Under the pieces are notes generated by a model that saw only the letters and a list, made by a program, of their open reading frames with translations, was not told the DNA's origin and did no database searches. From positions 372,001 to 436,000 of the forward strand of contig NZ_RBAL01000002.1 in NCBI RefSeq assembly GCF_003626535.1: a DNA stretch of 64,000 nucleotides, written 5' to 3'. The first letter of the stretch is position 1. Each line of letters opens with the position of its first letter. The translations under genes and the position numbers were made by a program. This stretch comes from Streptomyces hoynatensis. GTDB taxonomy: Bacteria > Actinomycetota > Actinomycetes > Streptomycetales > Streptomycetaceae. This document shows, in pieces, positions 16,107 through 26,676 of the stretch.

Positions 16107-17372
16107 CTAGCGGCGGGTGGCCGGGCGGCGCTGCCGCTCGCGGCCGGCCCGGCCGGCCGGAAGGGCGGGGCCCGGCGGCGGGGTTGCGGCGCCTTCGATG
16201 CGGGCGGCGACCGCCATCACGGCCAGGCCCAGGGTCACGAGCGCGGCGCCCACGTACAGCGGCGCGGTGTAGCCGAGGCCCGCGCCGATCGCGAGGCCGC
16301 CGAGCCAGGCGCCCAGCGCGTTGCCGACGTTGGAGGCCGAGACGTTGGCGCCGGCGGCGAGCGGCGCGCCGCCCGCGGCGTCCGTGACCCGGGTGAGCAT
16401 GCCGGGGACGGCGGCGAAGCCGAACCCGCCCATCAGGAAGACCAGCACCACCGACGCGGCCCGCCCCTCGGCCAGCAGCCCGAACGCCGCGAGCGTGGCG
16501 GCGAGTCCGGCCAGGACGGCGAGCAGCGTGCGGTCGCGGTCGCGGTCGGCTGCCCGGCCCCCGGCGAGGTTGCCGGTCACCAGGCCGCCGCCGTAGACGA
16601 CGAGCAGCCAGGCGACGTCGGTGTCAAAGAAGCCGGTGACCTCGGTGAAGGTGTACGCGAGGTAGCTGAAGGCCCCGAACATGCCGCCGTAGCCGAGGCC
16701 GGTGGCGGCCAGGGTCAGCCAGACCTGCCAGGAGCGGAAGGCCCGCAGCTGGGGGCGCAGCCGGGCCGCCCGGTGCGCCGGGTCCACCTCGCCCGCCCAG
16801 GCCGGGACGCACAGCAGCAGCGCGGCCAGGGCCAGCACGCCGAAGGCGGTGATCGCCCAGAACGTGGCGCGCCAGCCCCAGCGTTCGCCGACCAGGGCGC
16901 CGAAGGGCACGCCCAGCACGTTGGCGACCGTCAGCCCGGAGAACATCACGGCGACGGCGCGCGAGGCGCGCTCCGGGGGCACCAGGCGGCGGGCGACGAG
17001 CGAGCCGATGCCGAAGAAGGAACCGTGGCACAGGGCGGCCACGACGCGGCCGAGCAGGGCCACGGCGTAGGAGGGGGCCAGGGCGGACAGCAGGTTGCCG
17101 AGGACGAAGAGGGCCACGAGGCCGACGAGGGCGGTCTTGCGGTGCAGGCGGGTGGTGGCGGCGGTCAGCGCGATCGCGCCGATCGCGACGCTCAGGGCGT
17201 ACCCCGAGATCAGCCACCCGGCCGCGGCCTCGGAGACGTCCAGGTCGCGGCCCACCTGGGGCAGCAGGCCCGCGATCACGAACTCGGTCAGGCCGATGCC
17301 GAAGCTGCCGAGGGCGAGCGCCACCAGCGCCGCCGGCATCCGGCGCGCGGCCTGGCCGCGTCCGATGTTCAC
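16107..17372 (-). CDS. MFS transporter, DHA1 (AraJ/PbuE-like)
   Basis: About 421 aa and 12 membrane helices. The first helix carries GSFGIGLTEFVIAGLLPQV, characteristic of the Cmx/AraJ-like sugar or drug efflux group, and motif A is shifted to the loop TTRLHRKTAL. The C-terminus has a basic/Pro tail. GTG 17372 is used; ATG 17339 is an alternative and neither has a good ribosome binding site. It is divergent from a TetR gene with paired operators, so it is probably a TetR-controlled efflux pump. Confidence 0.88.
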   Translation of the reverse strand: MNIGRGQAARRMPAALVALALGSFGIGLTEFVIAGLLPQVGRDLDVSEAAAGWLISGYALSVAIGAIALTAATTRLHRKTALVGLVALFVLGNLLSALAPSYAVALLGRVVAALCHGSFFGIGSLVARRLVPPERASRAVAVMFSGLTVANVLGVPFGALVGERWGWRATFWAITAFGVLALAALLLCVPAWAGEVDPAHRAARLRPQLRAFRSWQVWLTLAATGLGYGGMFGAFSYLAYTFTEVTGFFDTDVAWLLVVYGGGLVTGNLAGGRAADRDRDRTLLAVLAGLAATLAAFGLLAEGRAASVVLVFLMGGFGFAAVPGMLTRVTDAAGGAPLAAGANVSASNVGNALGAWLGGLAIGAGLGYTAPLYVGAALVTLGLAVMAVAARIEGAATPPPGPALPAGRAGRERQRRPATRR

Positions 17373-17479
17373 GCAAACATCATGGGCCGGGCCGCCCGGA
17401 CCGGGCAAGGCCGGGGGGTGCGGCCCCCCTCGCCCGGCCCCCGCGCGGCCTGCCCCTCCCGCGCGCGGCCGGCCGCACA

Positions 17480-17532
17480 AACAGAACGGGCCTTCTGTTA
17501 GGGTGAGTTGGCGTAAGCAGAACGGAAATTCT
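17480..17532. promoter_or_regulatory. paired TetR operators (CAGAACGG-type)
   Basis: Site 1, 17480-17499, has perfect 7-bp arms AACAGAA/TTCTGTT with a 6-bp spacer. Site 2, 17519-17532, keeps AGAA-CGGAAA-TTCT with the same spacer length. Both share CAGAACGG and lie between the MFS and TetR starts. The spacer downstream, 17536-17588, is a run of GGGGTCTC/GGGGTCCC-like direct repeats. Confidence 0.75.
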
Positions 17533-17588
17533 CTTTGGGGGCCCTTCGGGGTCTCTGGGGTCCCTGTGGGGTCTCTTCGGGGGGTGTG

Positions 17589-18164
17589 ATGCCGCGGCTC
17601 ACCGACGCGCGCAGGGAACTCAGGCGCGCCCAGATCGCCGAGGCCGCCGTGCGCTGCTTCGGCCGCAACGGCCTGGAGAGCACCTCGATCGCCGACATCA
17701 CCGCCGAGTCCGGCCTCTCGGCCGGCTCCATCTACGCGCACTACCGCAACAAGGCCGACCTGGTGCGGGCCGCCGCCCGCGAGGTGCTGGCCAGGCGCGC
17801 CGACGTCCTCGGCGCGTACGCCGCGCAGGAGATCCCGCCCGCCCCGGACGAACTGCTCGCCCGCCTCGTCGCCGCGATCGACCCCGCCGAGGCCAGGGTC
17901 GGCGTGCAGACCTGGGGCGAGGCCACCACCGACCCCGCGATGTGCGCCATCGTCACCGACCTGACCGACCGGATGCGCGCGCTGCTGCACGACTGCGTCA
18001 CGGCCTGGCTGACCAGGGCCGAGGGGATCGAGCCTGCCGCCGCCCGGGAGCAGGCCGCCTCGATCGCCCACCGGCTCATGGCGCTCTACCAGGCGGAGCT
18101 GCTGTACGCCGCCCTGCGCCCGCCGGCCCCATCCGCCCCGCCGACCTCGGAGGACACCCCATGA
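17589..18164 (+). CDS. TetR/AcrR-family regulator
   Basis: 191 aa. The HTH is typical: IADITAESGLSAGSIYAHYRNKADLV near residues 35-60. The C-terminal domain is helical with DPAEARVGVQTWGEA, close to the TetR_C group of drug sensors. ATG 17589 follows a GTG-rich leader. It overlaps the quinone reductase gene (ATGA) and faces the MFS gene; it likely controls both through the operators at 17480-17532. Confidence 0.9.
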   Translation: MPRLTDARRELRRAQIAEAAVRCFGRNGLESTSIADITAESGLSAGSIYAHYRNKADLVRAAAREVLARRADVLGAYAAQEIPPAPDELLARLVAAIDPAEARVGVQTWGEATTDPAMCAIVTDLTDRMRALLHDCVTAWLTRAEGIEPAAAREQAASIAHRLMALYQAELLYAALRPPAPSAPPTSEDTP

Positions 18165-19183
18165 AGGCCATCGTCTACCGCGACAACGGCGGCCCCGACG
18201 TGCTGCGGCTGGTCGACCGCGACCCGCCCGCGCCAGGACCCGGCGAGGTACGCGTCCGGATCGCCGTCTCCGGGGTCAACCCGACCGACTGGCAGGCCCG
18301 TTCCGGCGTCGGCCACCCCAAGCAGTTCCCCGAGGTCACCCCGCACCTCGACGGCGCGGGAACGATCGACGCCGTCGGCGAGGGGGTCGCGAGCGGCCGG
18401 ATCGGCGAGCGGGTCTGGCTGTTCATGGCCGCCGCCGGGCGGCCCACCGGCACCGCGGCCGAGTTCGCCGTCGTGCCCGGGGAGCGGGCCGTGCCGCTGC
18501 CCGCCGGGGCCGGCTTCGACCTCGGCGCCTCGCTCGGCGTTCCCGCGCTCACCGCGCACCGCGCGCTCACCGTCGCCGAGGACGGGCCGCGGCGGCTCGG
18601 GCCCGGGGCGCTCAAGGGCCGGGTGGTGCTCGCCGCGGGCGGGGCCGGGGCGGTCGGGCACGCGGTGATCCAGCTGGCCCGGTGGGCGGGCGCCACGGTG
18701 CTCACCACGGTCAGCGGCCCGGCCAAGGCGCGCCTGGCCGCCGCGGCCGGGGCCCACCACGTGGTCAACTACCGCGAGGGCGACCCGGCGGCCGGGATCC
18801 GCCGCCTCGCCCCCGACGGCGTCGACCTCGTCGCCGAGGTGGCGCTCGGCGCGAACCTGGGGCTCGACCTGGCCGTGCTGCGGGCGCGGGGCACCATCGC
18901 GACCTACGCCAACGAGGGGGGCGGGCCGGTCGAACTCGACGTGCTGCGGCACCTGGTGCTGAACACCCGCCTGCAGTTCCTGGTTCTCTACACGGCGGGC
19001 CCCGAGGCCCGCGCGGCGGCCGTCGCGGACGTGGCCGCCGCGGTCCGCGACGGGGCGCTGCCGGTCGGTGAGGAGCACGGCCTGCCGCTGCTGCGCTTTC
19101 CGCTGGACCGCACCGCCGAGGCCCACCGGGCGGTGGAGGGCGGCGCGGTCGGCAAGGTCCTGGTGGACGTCGCCGGGGCCTGA
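18161..19183 (+). CDS. zinc-independent quinone oxidoreductase-like MDR enzyme
   Basis: 340 aa. It has a GroES-like N-terminal domain (VRIAVSGVNPTDWQAR) and a Rossmann domain with LAAGGAGAVGHAVIQLARWAGA near residue 160. It lacks the zinc-ligand Cys cluster, so it fits NADPH:quinone reductases. It likely reduces electrophilic quinones or enones, in line with co-expression with a TetR sensor and divergent exporter. Confidence 0.9.
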   Translation: MKAIVYRDNGGPDVLRLVDRDPPAPGPGEVRVRIAVSGVNPTDWQARSGVGHPKQFPEVTPHLDGAGTIDAVGEGVASGRIGERVWLFMAAAGRPTGTAAEFAVVPGERAVPLPAGAGFDLGASLGVPALTAHRALTVAEDGPRRLGPGALKGRVVLAAGGAGAVGHAVIQLARWAGATVLTTVSGPAKARLAAAAGAHHVVNYREGDPAAGIRRLAPDGVDLVAEVALGANLGLDLAVLRARGTIATYANEGGGPVELDVLRHLVLNTRLQFLVLYTAGPEARAAAVADVAAAVRDGALPVGEEHGLPLLRFPLDRTAEAHRAVEGGAVGKVLVDVAGA

Positions 19184-19283
19184 CCCGCGCCCCGGCCCCG
19201 CCGGGCGGCCCGCCCGGTGCGGCCGGGCCCGCGCGCCGGGTGGGCCGGGGCCTTCCCGCGGTGCCGGGCCTGGGACGGCCGGG

Positions 19284-20141
19284 TCAGCCCGGGACGTCCA
19301 GCCGCTGGGTGCCCACGACGGACAGCAGCCGCAGGGCCTCCTCGGCGGGGGAGCCGGGGGTGGCGGTGTACAGGATGAGCCGCTGGTCGCGGTCGGCGAT
19401 GTCCAGCACGTCGCAGTTGACGGCGACGCGGCCGACGAGCGGATGGTGGAAGGTCTTGCAGAGCACGGGCCCCGCCGTCACGTTGTGCGAGTCCCACAGC
19501 TCGGCGAACTCCTCGCTGCCGGCGCGCAGTTCGGCGACCAGGGCGGCCACCTCCGGATCGCGCGGGTAGCGGGCCGCGGTGGCCCGCAGCTGCCTGGCCG
19601 CGGAGCGGGCGAAGGCGTCCGCGTCCCCCTCCGCGATGCCGTACAGCCGCCCGCCCCCTGGGGCGGGCCCGAGGAAGGCGCGGCGGATCAGGTTGCGCTC
19701 CCGCCGGGGCAGCGCGGAGAAGTCCTCCAGGAGGGCGGCGGCCAGCGGGTTCCACGCGAGGACCTCGTAGGTGGCCGAAACCACGAGGGCCGCCGTCTGC
19801 GGCAGGCGTTCCAGCAGGTCGGCGATGCTCGGCCGGATCTCGCGCGAGGGCCCTGGCGGGGGTCCTGGCGGGGCGCCCGCGAGGTGGTGCAGGTGCGCGC
19901 GTTCCGCGTCCGTCAGGCGCAGGGCGCGGGCGAGCTGGGCCAGCACCTCCCGGGAGGGGCGCGGGGCGCGGGCCTGTTCGAGCCGCGTGTAGTACTCGGT
20001 CGAGATGTACGCCAGGTGCGCCACCTCCTCCCGGCGCAGCCCCGGGGTGCGGCGGCGCGGCCCGGCGGGCAGCCCCAGGTCGGCCGGGGTGAGCCGTTCG
20101 CGCCTGCTGCGCAGGAAGGCCGCCAGTTCCCTTCTGTCCAT
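19284..20141 (-). CDS. XRE regulator with MmyB-like ligand-binding domain
   Basis: 285 aa. The N-terminal HTH includes TPGLRREEVAHLAYISTEYY and LEQARAPRPS, and the C-terminal MmyB-like PAS-type domain spans about residues 105-270 (YEVLAWNPLAAALL, SAARQLRATAARYP). Streptomyces members usually regulate the divergently transcribed neighbour, here the SDR gene 87 bp away. MmyB domains are reported to bind fatty acids or similar lipids. The start is ATG 20141. Confidence 0.9.
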   Translation of the reverse strand: MDRRELAAFLRSRRERLTPADLGLPAGPRRRTPGLRREEVAHLAYISTEYYTRLEQARAPRPSREVLAQLARALRLTDAERAHLHHLAGAPPGPPPGPSREIRPSIADLLERLPQTAALVVSATYEVLAWNPLAAALLEDFSALPRRERNLIRRAFLGPAPGGGRLYGIAEGDADAFARSAARQLRATAARYPRDPEVAALVAELRAGSEEFAELWDSHNVTAGPVLCKTFHHPLVGRVAVNCDVLDIADRDQRLILYTATPGSPAEEALRLLSVVGTQRLDVPG

Positions 20142-20227
20142 GCCGCAAGTGTGCGCGGCGCCCGCCGCGCCGGCCAGGTACCGCCGGTGCCTGGCTGGGC
20201 GGCGCGGGTGCGCGCAGGCTCGGCGGC

Positions 20228-21028
20228 ATGGAGAACACACAGCTCGAAGGCGCATCCCGGCCGGCCCCCGCGGGCCTGCTCGCCGGAAAGGTGGCCCTGG
20301 TCACCGGGGCCGGGCGCGGGATCGGGGCGGCCGCGGCGCGGCTGTTCGCCCGGGAGGGGGCGCGGGTGCTGCTCGCGGCCCGCACGGAGGGGCAACTGGC
20401 CGCGGTGGCCCGGGAGATCGAGGAGGCGGGCGGCCGGGCCGCCCACGTGGCCTGTGACCTGGCGGACCCGGACGCGGTGCGGGCGGCGGTGGAGCGGGCC
20501 GTGGAGCTGTACGGCCGGCTGGACGTCGCGTTCAACAACGGCGCCACGGGGGTGCCGCCCGGTCCGCTCGACCTGGTCGAGGAGGCGGACTTCGACCGGG
20601 TCTACGCCGTCAACCTCAAGGGCGTGTGGGTGGCGATGGCCGCCGAGGTGGCCGCCATCCGGGCCACCGCGGGCCGCGGCGCCCTCGTCAACACCTCAAG
20701 CGTCGGGAGCCTGATGGGCAACCCGGAGCTGCCCGCGTACGGGGCGATGAAGCGCGCGGTCAACAGCCTCACCGCCTCCGCCGCCGTCACCTACGGCCCC
20801 GAGGGCATCCGGGTCAACGCCATCGCGCCCGGCACGACGCTCACCGAGATGCTGCGGGAGTGGGACGAGCGCTCCCCCGGGGTGATCGACCGGCTGAACG
20901 AGCGGACCCCGCTGCGCCGGGCCGCCGCCCCCGAGGAGATCGCGGAGGCCGCCGCCTGGCTGCTGAGCGACCGGGCCTCCTACGTGACCGGGGAGGTGCT
21001 CCGGGTGGACGGCGGCATGCTGTCCTGA
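20228..21028 (+). CDS. SDR-family oxidoreductase
   Basis: 266 aa classical SDR: TGAGRGIG at residues 26-33, a NNGAT strand, a catalytic Ser in the NTSSVGS segment, and the YGAMK Tyr/Lys pair. The C-terminus GEVLRVDGGMLS is the standard ending. The substrate is unknown. It is likely controlled by the divergent XRE/MmyB-like regulator, a common Streptomyces arrangement. Confidence 0.92.
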   Translation: MENTQLEGASRPAPAGLLAGKVALVTGAGRGIGAAAARLFAREGARVLLAARTEGQLAAVAREIEEAGGRAAHVACDLADPDAVRAAVERAVELYGRLDVAFNNGATGVPPGPLDLVEEADFDRVYAVNLKGVWVAMAAEVAAIRATAGRGALVNTSSVGSLMGNPELPAYGAMKRAVNSLTASAAVTYGPEGIRVNAIAPGTTLTEMLREWDERSPGVIDRLNERTPLRRAAAPEEIAEAAAWLLSDRASYVTGEVLRVDGGMLS

Positions 21029-21067
21029 CCCGCGGCCCGGCCGGCCGGGCCGCGGGGGGCAGGCGGT

Positions 21068-21856
21068 TCAGGGGCGGGGCGGGGCGCCGAGGAAGTCGAG
21101 GACGGCCGCGCTCGCCTCCTCGCGGAACTCCTCGAAGTAGGCGTGGCGGGCCCCGGGCAGCAGGAGCGCCCTGGCGTCGGGGATGCGTGCGGCCAGCAGC
21201 GCGGCGTTCGCGGTGGGGTTGAAGCGGTCGTCCGTGCCGTGCACGACCAGGGTGGGGGCCTTGATGCCGGGCAGGACGTCCCAGGCGTCGTGGTGGTGGC
21301 TGGCGATGAGGTGGTGGCGGCGGGCGTGCGGGGGCATCAGCGGGTCGCCGAGCGTCGCGTAGGGCCCCGGGTGCCGCGCCAGCCAGCCGGGCGTGTACAT
21401 GAGGTCGAGCAGCAGGGCCCGGAAGGTCTCCTCGTCGGCGCGGGCGAGCGCGGCCCGCAGCTCCCGGTCCCGCGGCACGCTGTGCGGGCCGCCCGGGGTG
21501 GTGCAGCCGAGCACGAGGCGGCGGACGCGGCCGGGGCGCAGGGCCGCGAGCCACTGGGCGATGCGGCCGCCCATCGAGGTGCCGTAGACGTCGGCCTCGG
21601 CGATGCCGAGGTGGTCGAGCACGGCGATCACGTCCTCGGCGAAGCCGCGGGTGGTGTAGGGCAGGTCGGGCTTGCCGCTGTCGCCGGTGCCGCGGTAGTC
21701 GAGCGATATCGTGCGGCGGGCCGCGTCGAAGTCCGCGCGGACCGGGTCCCACCAGTGGTGGTTGTTGGCCTGCCCGGCCAGCAGCACGAGCGGGAAGCCC
21801 GCGCCCTGGACCTGGTAGGCGATGCGGGTTCCGTCGGGCGCGGTGGCGTACGGCAT
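21068..21856 (-). CDS. alpha/beta-fold hydrolase
   Basis: 262 aa. The nucleophile elbow is GTSMGG with Ser94, the oxyanion region is LLAGQANNHHWW near residues 25-36, and the late catalytic His is in GARHAYF near the C-terminus. It resembles 3-oxoadipate enol-lactonase-type hydrolases, but the substrate is not certain. It is convergent with the SDR gene. Confidence 0.88.
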   Translation of the reverse strand: MPYATAPDGTRIAYQVQGAGFPLVLLAGQANNHHWWDPVRADFDAARRTISLDYRGTGDSGKPDLPYTTRGFAEDVIAVLDHLGIAEADVYGTSMGGRIAQWLAALRPGRVRRLVLGCTTPGGPHSVPRDRELRAALARADEETFRALLLDLMYTPGWLARHPGPYATLGDPLMPPHARRHHLIASHHHDAWDVLPGIKAPTLVVHGTDDRFNPTANAALLAARIPDARALLLPGARHAYFEEFREEASAAVLDFLGAPPRP

Positions 21857-21999
21857 GCCGCGAGCCTAGACGAGCCCGCCGCGCGCCCGGAACGCCGCCG
21901 CGGGCGCGGTCCGGGCGCCGGGGGCGTGCCGGGCGCACCGTGCCGGGAGGGGCGGGGCCCCGGGGGGGGCCGGGGGCGCCGATCGGCGAGAATGCCCCG

Positions 22000-22515
22000 G
22001 TGAACGACTTCGCCGCACCGCCCGCCGTCCGCCGCGCCGGTCCCGGGGACGCGCGGGCGCTGGTGCGCCTGCGCGTCCTGATGCTGGAGGCCATGGGCAC
22101 GCCCGTCGGCCCCGAGGACGCCCCGTGGCGGGCCGCCGCGCTCGACTGGTTCACGCGGCGGCTCGGCGACACGGAGGAGTTCGCCGCGTTCGTCGTGGCG
22201 GAACCTGCGCTCGGCCTGGTCAGCGCCGCGGTGGGCTCCCTGGACCACCACGCCCCGGGCCCGGCCAACCCCAGCGGTCTCTACGGCTACATATCGAACG
22301 TGAGCACCGACCCGCGCTGCCGGCGGCGGGGGTACGCGCGGGCCTGCCTCAAGGCGCTGCTCGGCTGGTTCGAGGCGGAGACGCCGGCGCCGGTGCTCAA
22401 CCTCAACGCCACCGCGCACGGCCGCTCCCTCTACACCGGGCTCGGCTTCGCCCCGCCCCACTTCCCGGCCCTGCAGGCGCACCTCCCGCTGAGCCCGCCG
22501 CCCGTGGCGGGCTGA
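22000..22515 (+). CDS. GNAT-family N-acetyltransferase
   Basis: 171 aa. The GNAT core is clear: VSTDPRCRRRGYARACLKALL gives the acetyl-CoA pyrophosphate loop (R/Q-x-x-G-x-G/A) near residues 100-120, and SLYTGLGF is the C-terminal strand. The acceptor is unknown. GTG 22000 stands 6 nt after a GAGAAT -10-like box and lacks a ribosome binding site, so a leaderless transcript is likely. Confidence 0.88.
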   Translation: MNDFAAPPAVRRAGPGDARALVRLRVLMLEAMGTPVGPEDAPWRAAALDWFTRRLGDTEEFAAFVVAEPALGLVSAAVGSLDHHAPGPANPSGLYGYISNVSTDPRCRRRGYARACLKALLGWFEAETPAPVLNLNATAHGRSLYTGLGFAPPHFPALQAHLPLSPPPVAG

Positions 22516-22529
22516 GCCGGGGCGGCGCC

Positions 22530-22590
22530 GCGGCCGGTCAGGAGGCGGCGCCGACGGTCAGGGGGCGTTGCGGCCGGTCAGGAGGCGGCG
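22530..22590. repeat. exact 21-bp direct repeat at the 3' end of the HAD gene
   Basis: The 21-bp segments 22530-22550 and 22570-22590 are identical and 40 bp apart. The second contains the HAD stop codon, so the gene's tail seems to have been duplicated into the spacer. Confidence 0.8.
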
Positions 22591-23237
22591 CGGAGGCGGA
22601 GGGTGCCGTCGGGCCCGGCGGTGACCTCCAGGGATTCGAGGGTGGCCACGTGGAGGGCGGGGGAGGAGGCGGCGGCGCGGGCGCCGATGCCGACCACCCG
22701 CATGCCCGCCGCGTGGCCCGCGGCGATGCCGGCGGCCGAGTCCTCGAAGACGACGCAGTCCGCCGGGTCGACGCCCAGTTCGGCCGCGCCCTTGAGGAAG
22801 CCCTCGGGGTCGGGCTTGCTCGCGCTGACCGACTCCGCCGTGATCCGCACCCGCGGCATCGGCAGGCCGGCCGCCGCCATCCTGGCCTCGGCCAGGGCCA
22901 GGTCGGCCGAGGTGACCAGGGCGTGCGGGAACCGCTCGATCGCGGCGAGGAACGCCGGGGCGCCGGGGATGGGCACGATGCCCGCCATGTCCGCGGTCTC
23001 CTCGGCGAGCAGGCGGCGGCCGTCGGCCCGGTTGAGCTCCATGGGCCGGCCGGGCAGCAGCTCGGCCATCGTCGCGTACGCCTGCCGGCCGTGCATGATC
23101 GCGTAGACCCGGTTCACGTCCACGCCCAGGCGGTCGGCCCAGCGGCGCCACACCCGCCTGACCACCGCCTCGGAGTCGACCAGCGTGCCGTCCATGTCGA
23201 GCAGCAGGGCGCGGGCGGTCAGTTCGGTGCGAGGCAT
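22578..23237 (-). CDS. HAD-superfamily phosphatase (beta-phosphoglucomutase/sugar-phosphatase type)
   Basis: 219 aa, subclass IA HAD. Motif I is LLLDMDGTLVDSE with both Asp present, motif II is VTSADL, the Lys is in SKPDPEGF, and motif IV is VVFEDSAAGIAAG. A four-helix cap lies between motifs I and II. It probably dephosphorylates a small sugar phosphate. The upstream spacer holds an imperfect TTTGT-N11-ACAAA dyad (near 23325-23346) that could be an operator. Confidence 0.9.
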   Translation of the reverse strand: MPRTELTARALLLDMDGTLVDSEAVVRRVWRRWADRLGVDVNRVYAIMHGRQAYATMAELLPGRPMELNRADGRRLLAEETADMAGIVPIPGAPAFLAAIERFPHALVTSADLALAEARMAAAGLPMPRVRITAESVSASKPDPEGFLKGAAELGVDPADCVVFEDSAAGIAAGHAAGMRVVGIGARAAASSPALHVATLESLEVTAGPDGTLRLRAAS

Positions 23238-23472
23238 GGCGGGGGCGCTCCTGGGGCGGGGAACCGGCGGCGGAGGAGGGGACAGTGGCCCCGCCCGTTC
23301 TGGTCGGGGAAGCGGGCGGAACCACTTTGTTTGGACACGGTACAAAATGAGCTCCGGGTTGCGCCAGCCCCCTTCGCCCTCTTCTCCCTGACTTCTCCTC
23401 GCCGTCCACCCGCCGTCCCCTGCCGTCCACCCGCCGGTCCGCGGCGCCCGACGTCCCCGCGGGCGCGCCCGC

Positions 23473-25676
<2,204 letters not shown>

Positions 25677-25730
25677 CAGCGGAGTGGGGCATAATCGCTG
25701 CCAGTCGAGGGGAGGGGGAGGGGAGGCGCA

Positions 25731-26609
25731 GTGACCGACCAGCCCGCCGACTGCCTGATATGCGGCCGTCCCGCTCTGCCGTCGGGAGAGCCCGGCTGCG
25801 ACTGCCTGACCCATTCGCTGTCCAGACCGGTGCACCCGGCGCACTGGGAGCCCGACCCGGCCGACGTGGCGCTCTTCCCGCTGCCCGAGGAGGGCGATCT
25901 GGCGGCCGAGCCGATCGAGCCCGGCGGCTGCACCACGTTCCGCCGCCACCCCTCGCACCGCAAGCCCCGCCAGCGCACCCGCATCGCCGCCGCGGCGGGC
26001 GGCGCCGTGGCCGCCGTGGTCAGCTGCACGGCGCTGGCCGCCTCACTGCTCGGGCAGGGGGGCCGTTCGGGCGACGCGGTGGACGACGGCAGCGGCGGTC
26101 CCAGCCTCGCCGCCCCGGACGGCGGCGCCACCACCGACCCGGCCCAGCCGCCCCCGGACGGCACGCGGCGCACCCACGAGGAGCGGCCCACGCACACCCC
26201 CTCGGGCTCCGCCGCCACCTCGCCGGCCGCCACCGGCTCGCGGGAGCCGGAGACCGGGGCGACCACGCGGCCCCCCGCGCAGGACACGCCCACGGCGGGC
26301 ACGAGCAGCAGTTCCCCGCCGCCGGCTGAGGAGTCACCCAGCTCCTCGCCGCCGGAACAGACGCCCACCACCCCGCAGGGACCGCCGCAGCTCAGTGCGG
26401 GCGACGAGGGGCCCGAGGTGCGGGAGCTCCAGGAACGGCTGCTGCAACTCGGCTGGGTCTACGCCGGGGAGGCCACCGGCGTCTACGACGAGGAGACCAC
26501 GGCGGCCGTCGAGCGCTTCCAGATCGCCTACGGCGTGGAGGGCGACCCGCCGGGCGTGTACGGGGAGCACACCCGCGAGGCCCTGGAGGAGCACACCACC
26601 ACGCCGTGA
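25731..26609 (+). CDS. membrane-anchored peptidoglycan-binding protein with cytosolic Cys cluster
   Basis: 292 aa. Residues 8-25 hold a CxxC-x11-CxC cluster (CLICGRP, GCDC) in the predicted cytosolic N-terminus. One membrane helix spans about residues 86-108, a Ser/Thr/Pro linker covers 110-220, and a PG_binding_1 domain forms the C-terminus (LQERLLQLGWVYAGEATGVYDEE, AVERFQ). It is a type II membrane protein linking a possible zinc or redox site inside the cell to the wall. GTG 25731 follows GGGAGG. Confidence 0.8.
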   Translation: MTDQPADCLICGRPALPSGEPGCDCLTHSLSRPVHPAHWEPDPADVALFPLPEEGDLAAEPIEPGGCTTFRRHPSHRKPRQRTRIAAAAGGAVAAVVSCTALAASLLGQGGRSGDAVDDGSGGPSLAAPDGGATTDPAQPPPDGTRRTHEERPTHTPSGSAATSPAATGSREPETGATTRPPAQDTPTAGTSSSSPPPAEESPSSSPPEQTPTTPQGPPQLSAGDEGPEVRELQERLLQLGWVYAGEATGVYDEETTAAVERFQIAYGVEGDPPGVYGEHTREALEEHTTTP

Positions 26610-26676
26610 GCGCGGGCGGACGCGCCCGCGCGTCCGGGCGGGCGGACGCCCCTTCCGCGCCCGCGCGCCCGGGAGT

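Noticed and set aside
15387..17501. 704-aa plus-strand ORF over UPF0016 and the MFS gene
   Set aside because: Changes into low-complexity Gly/Arg/Gln sequence and lies out of frame or antisense to genes with membrane helices and motifs.
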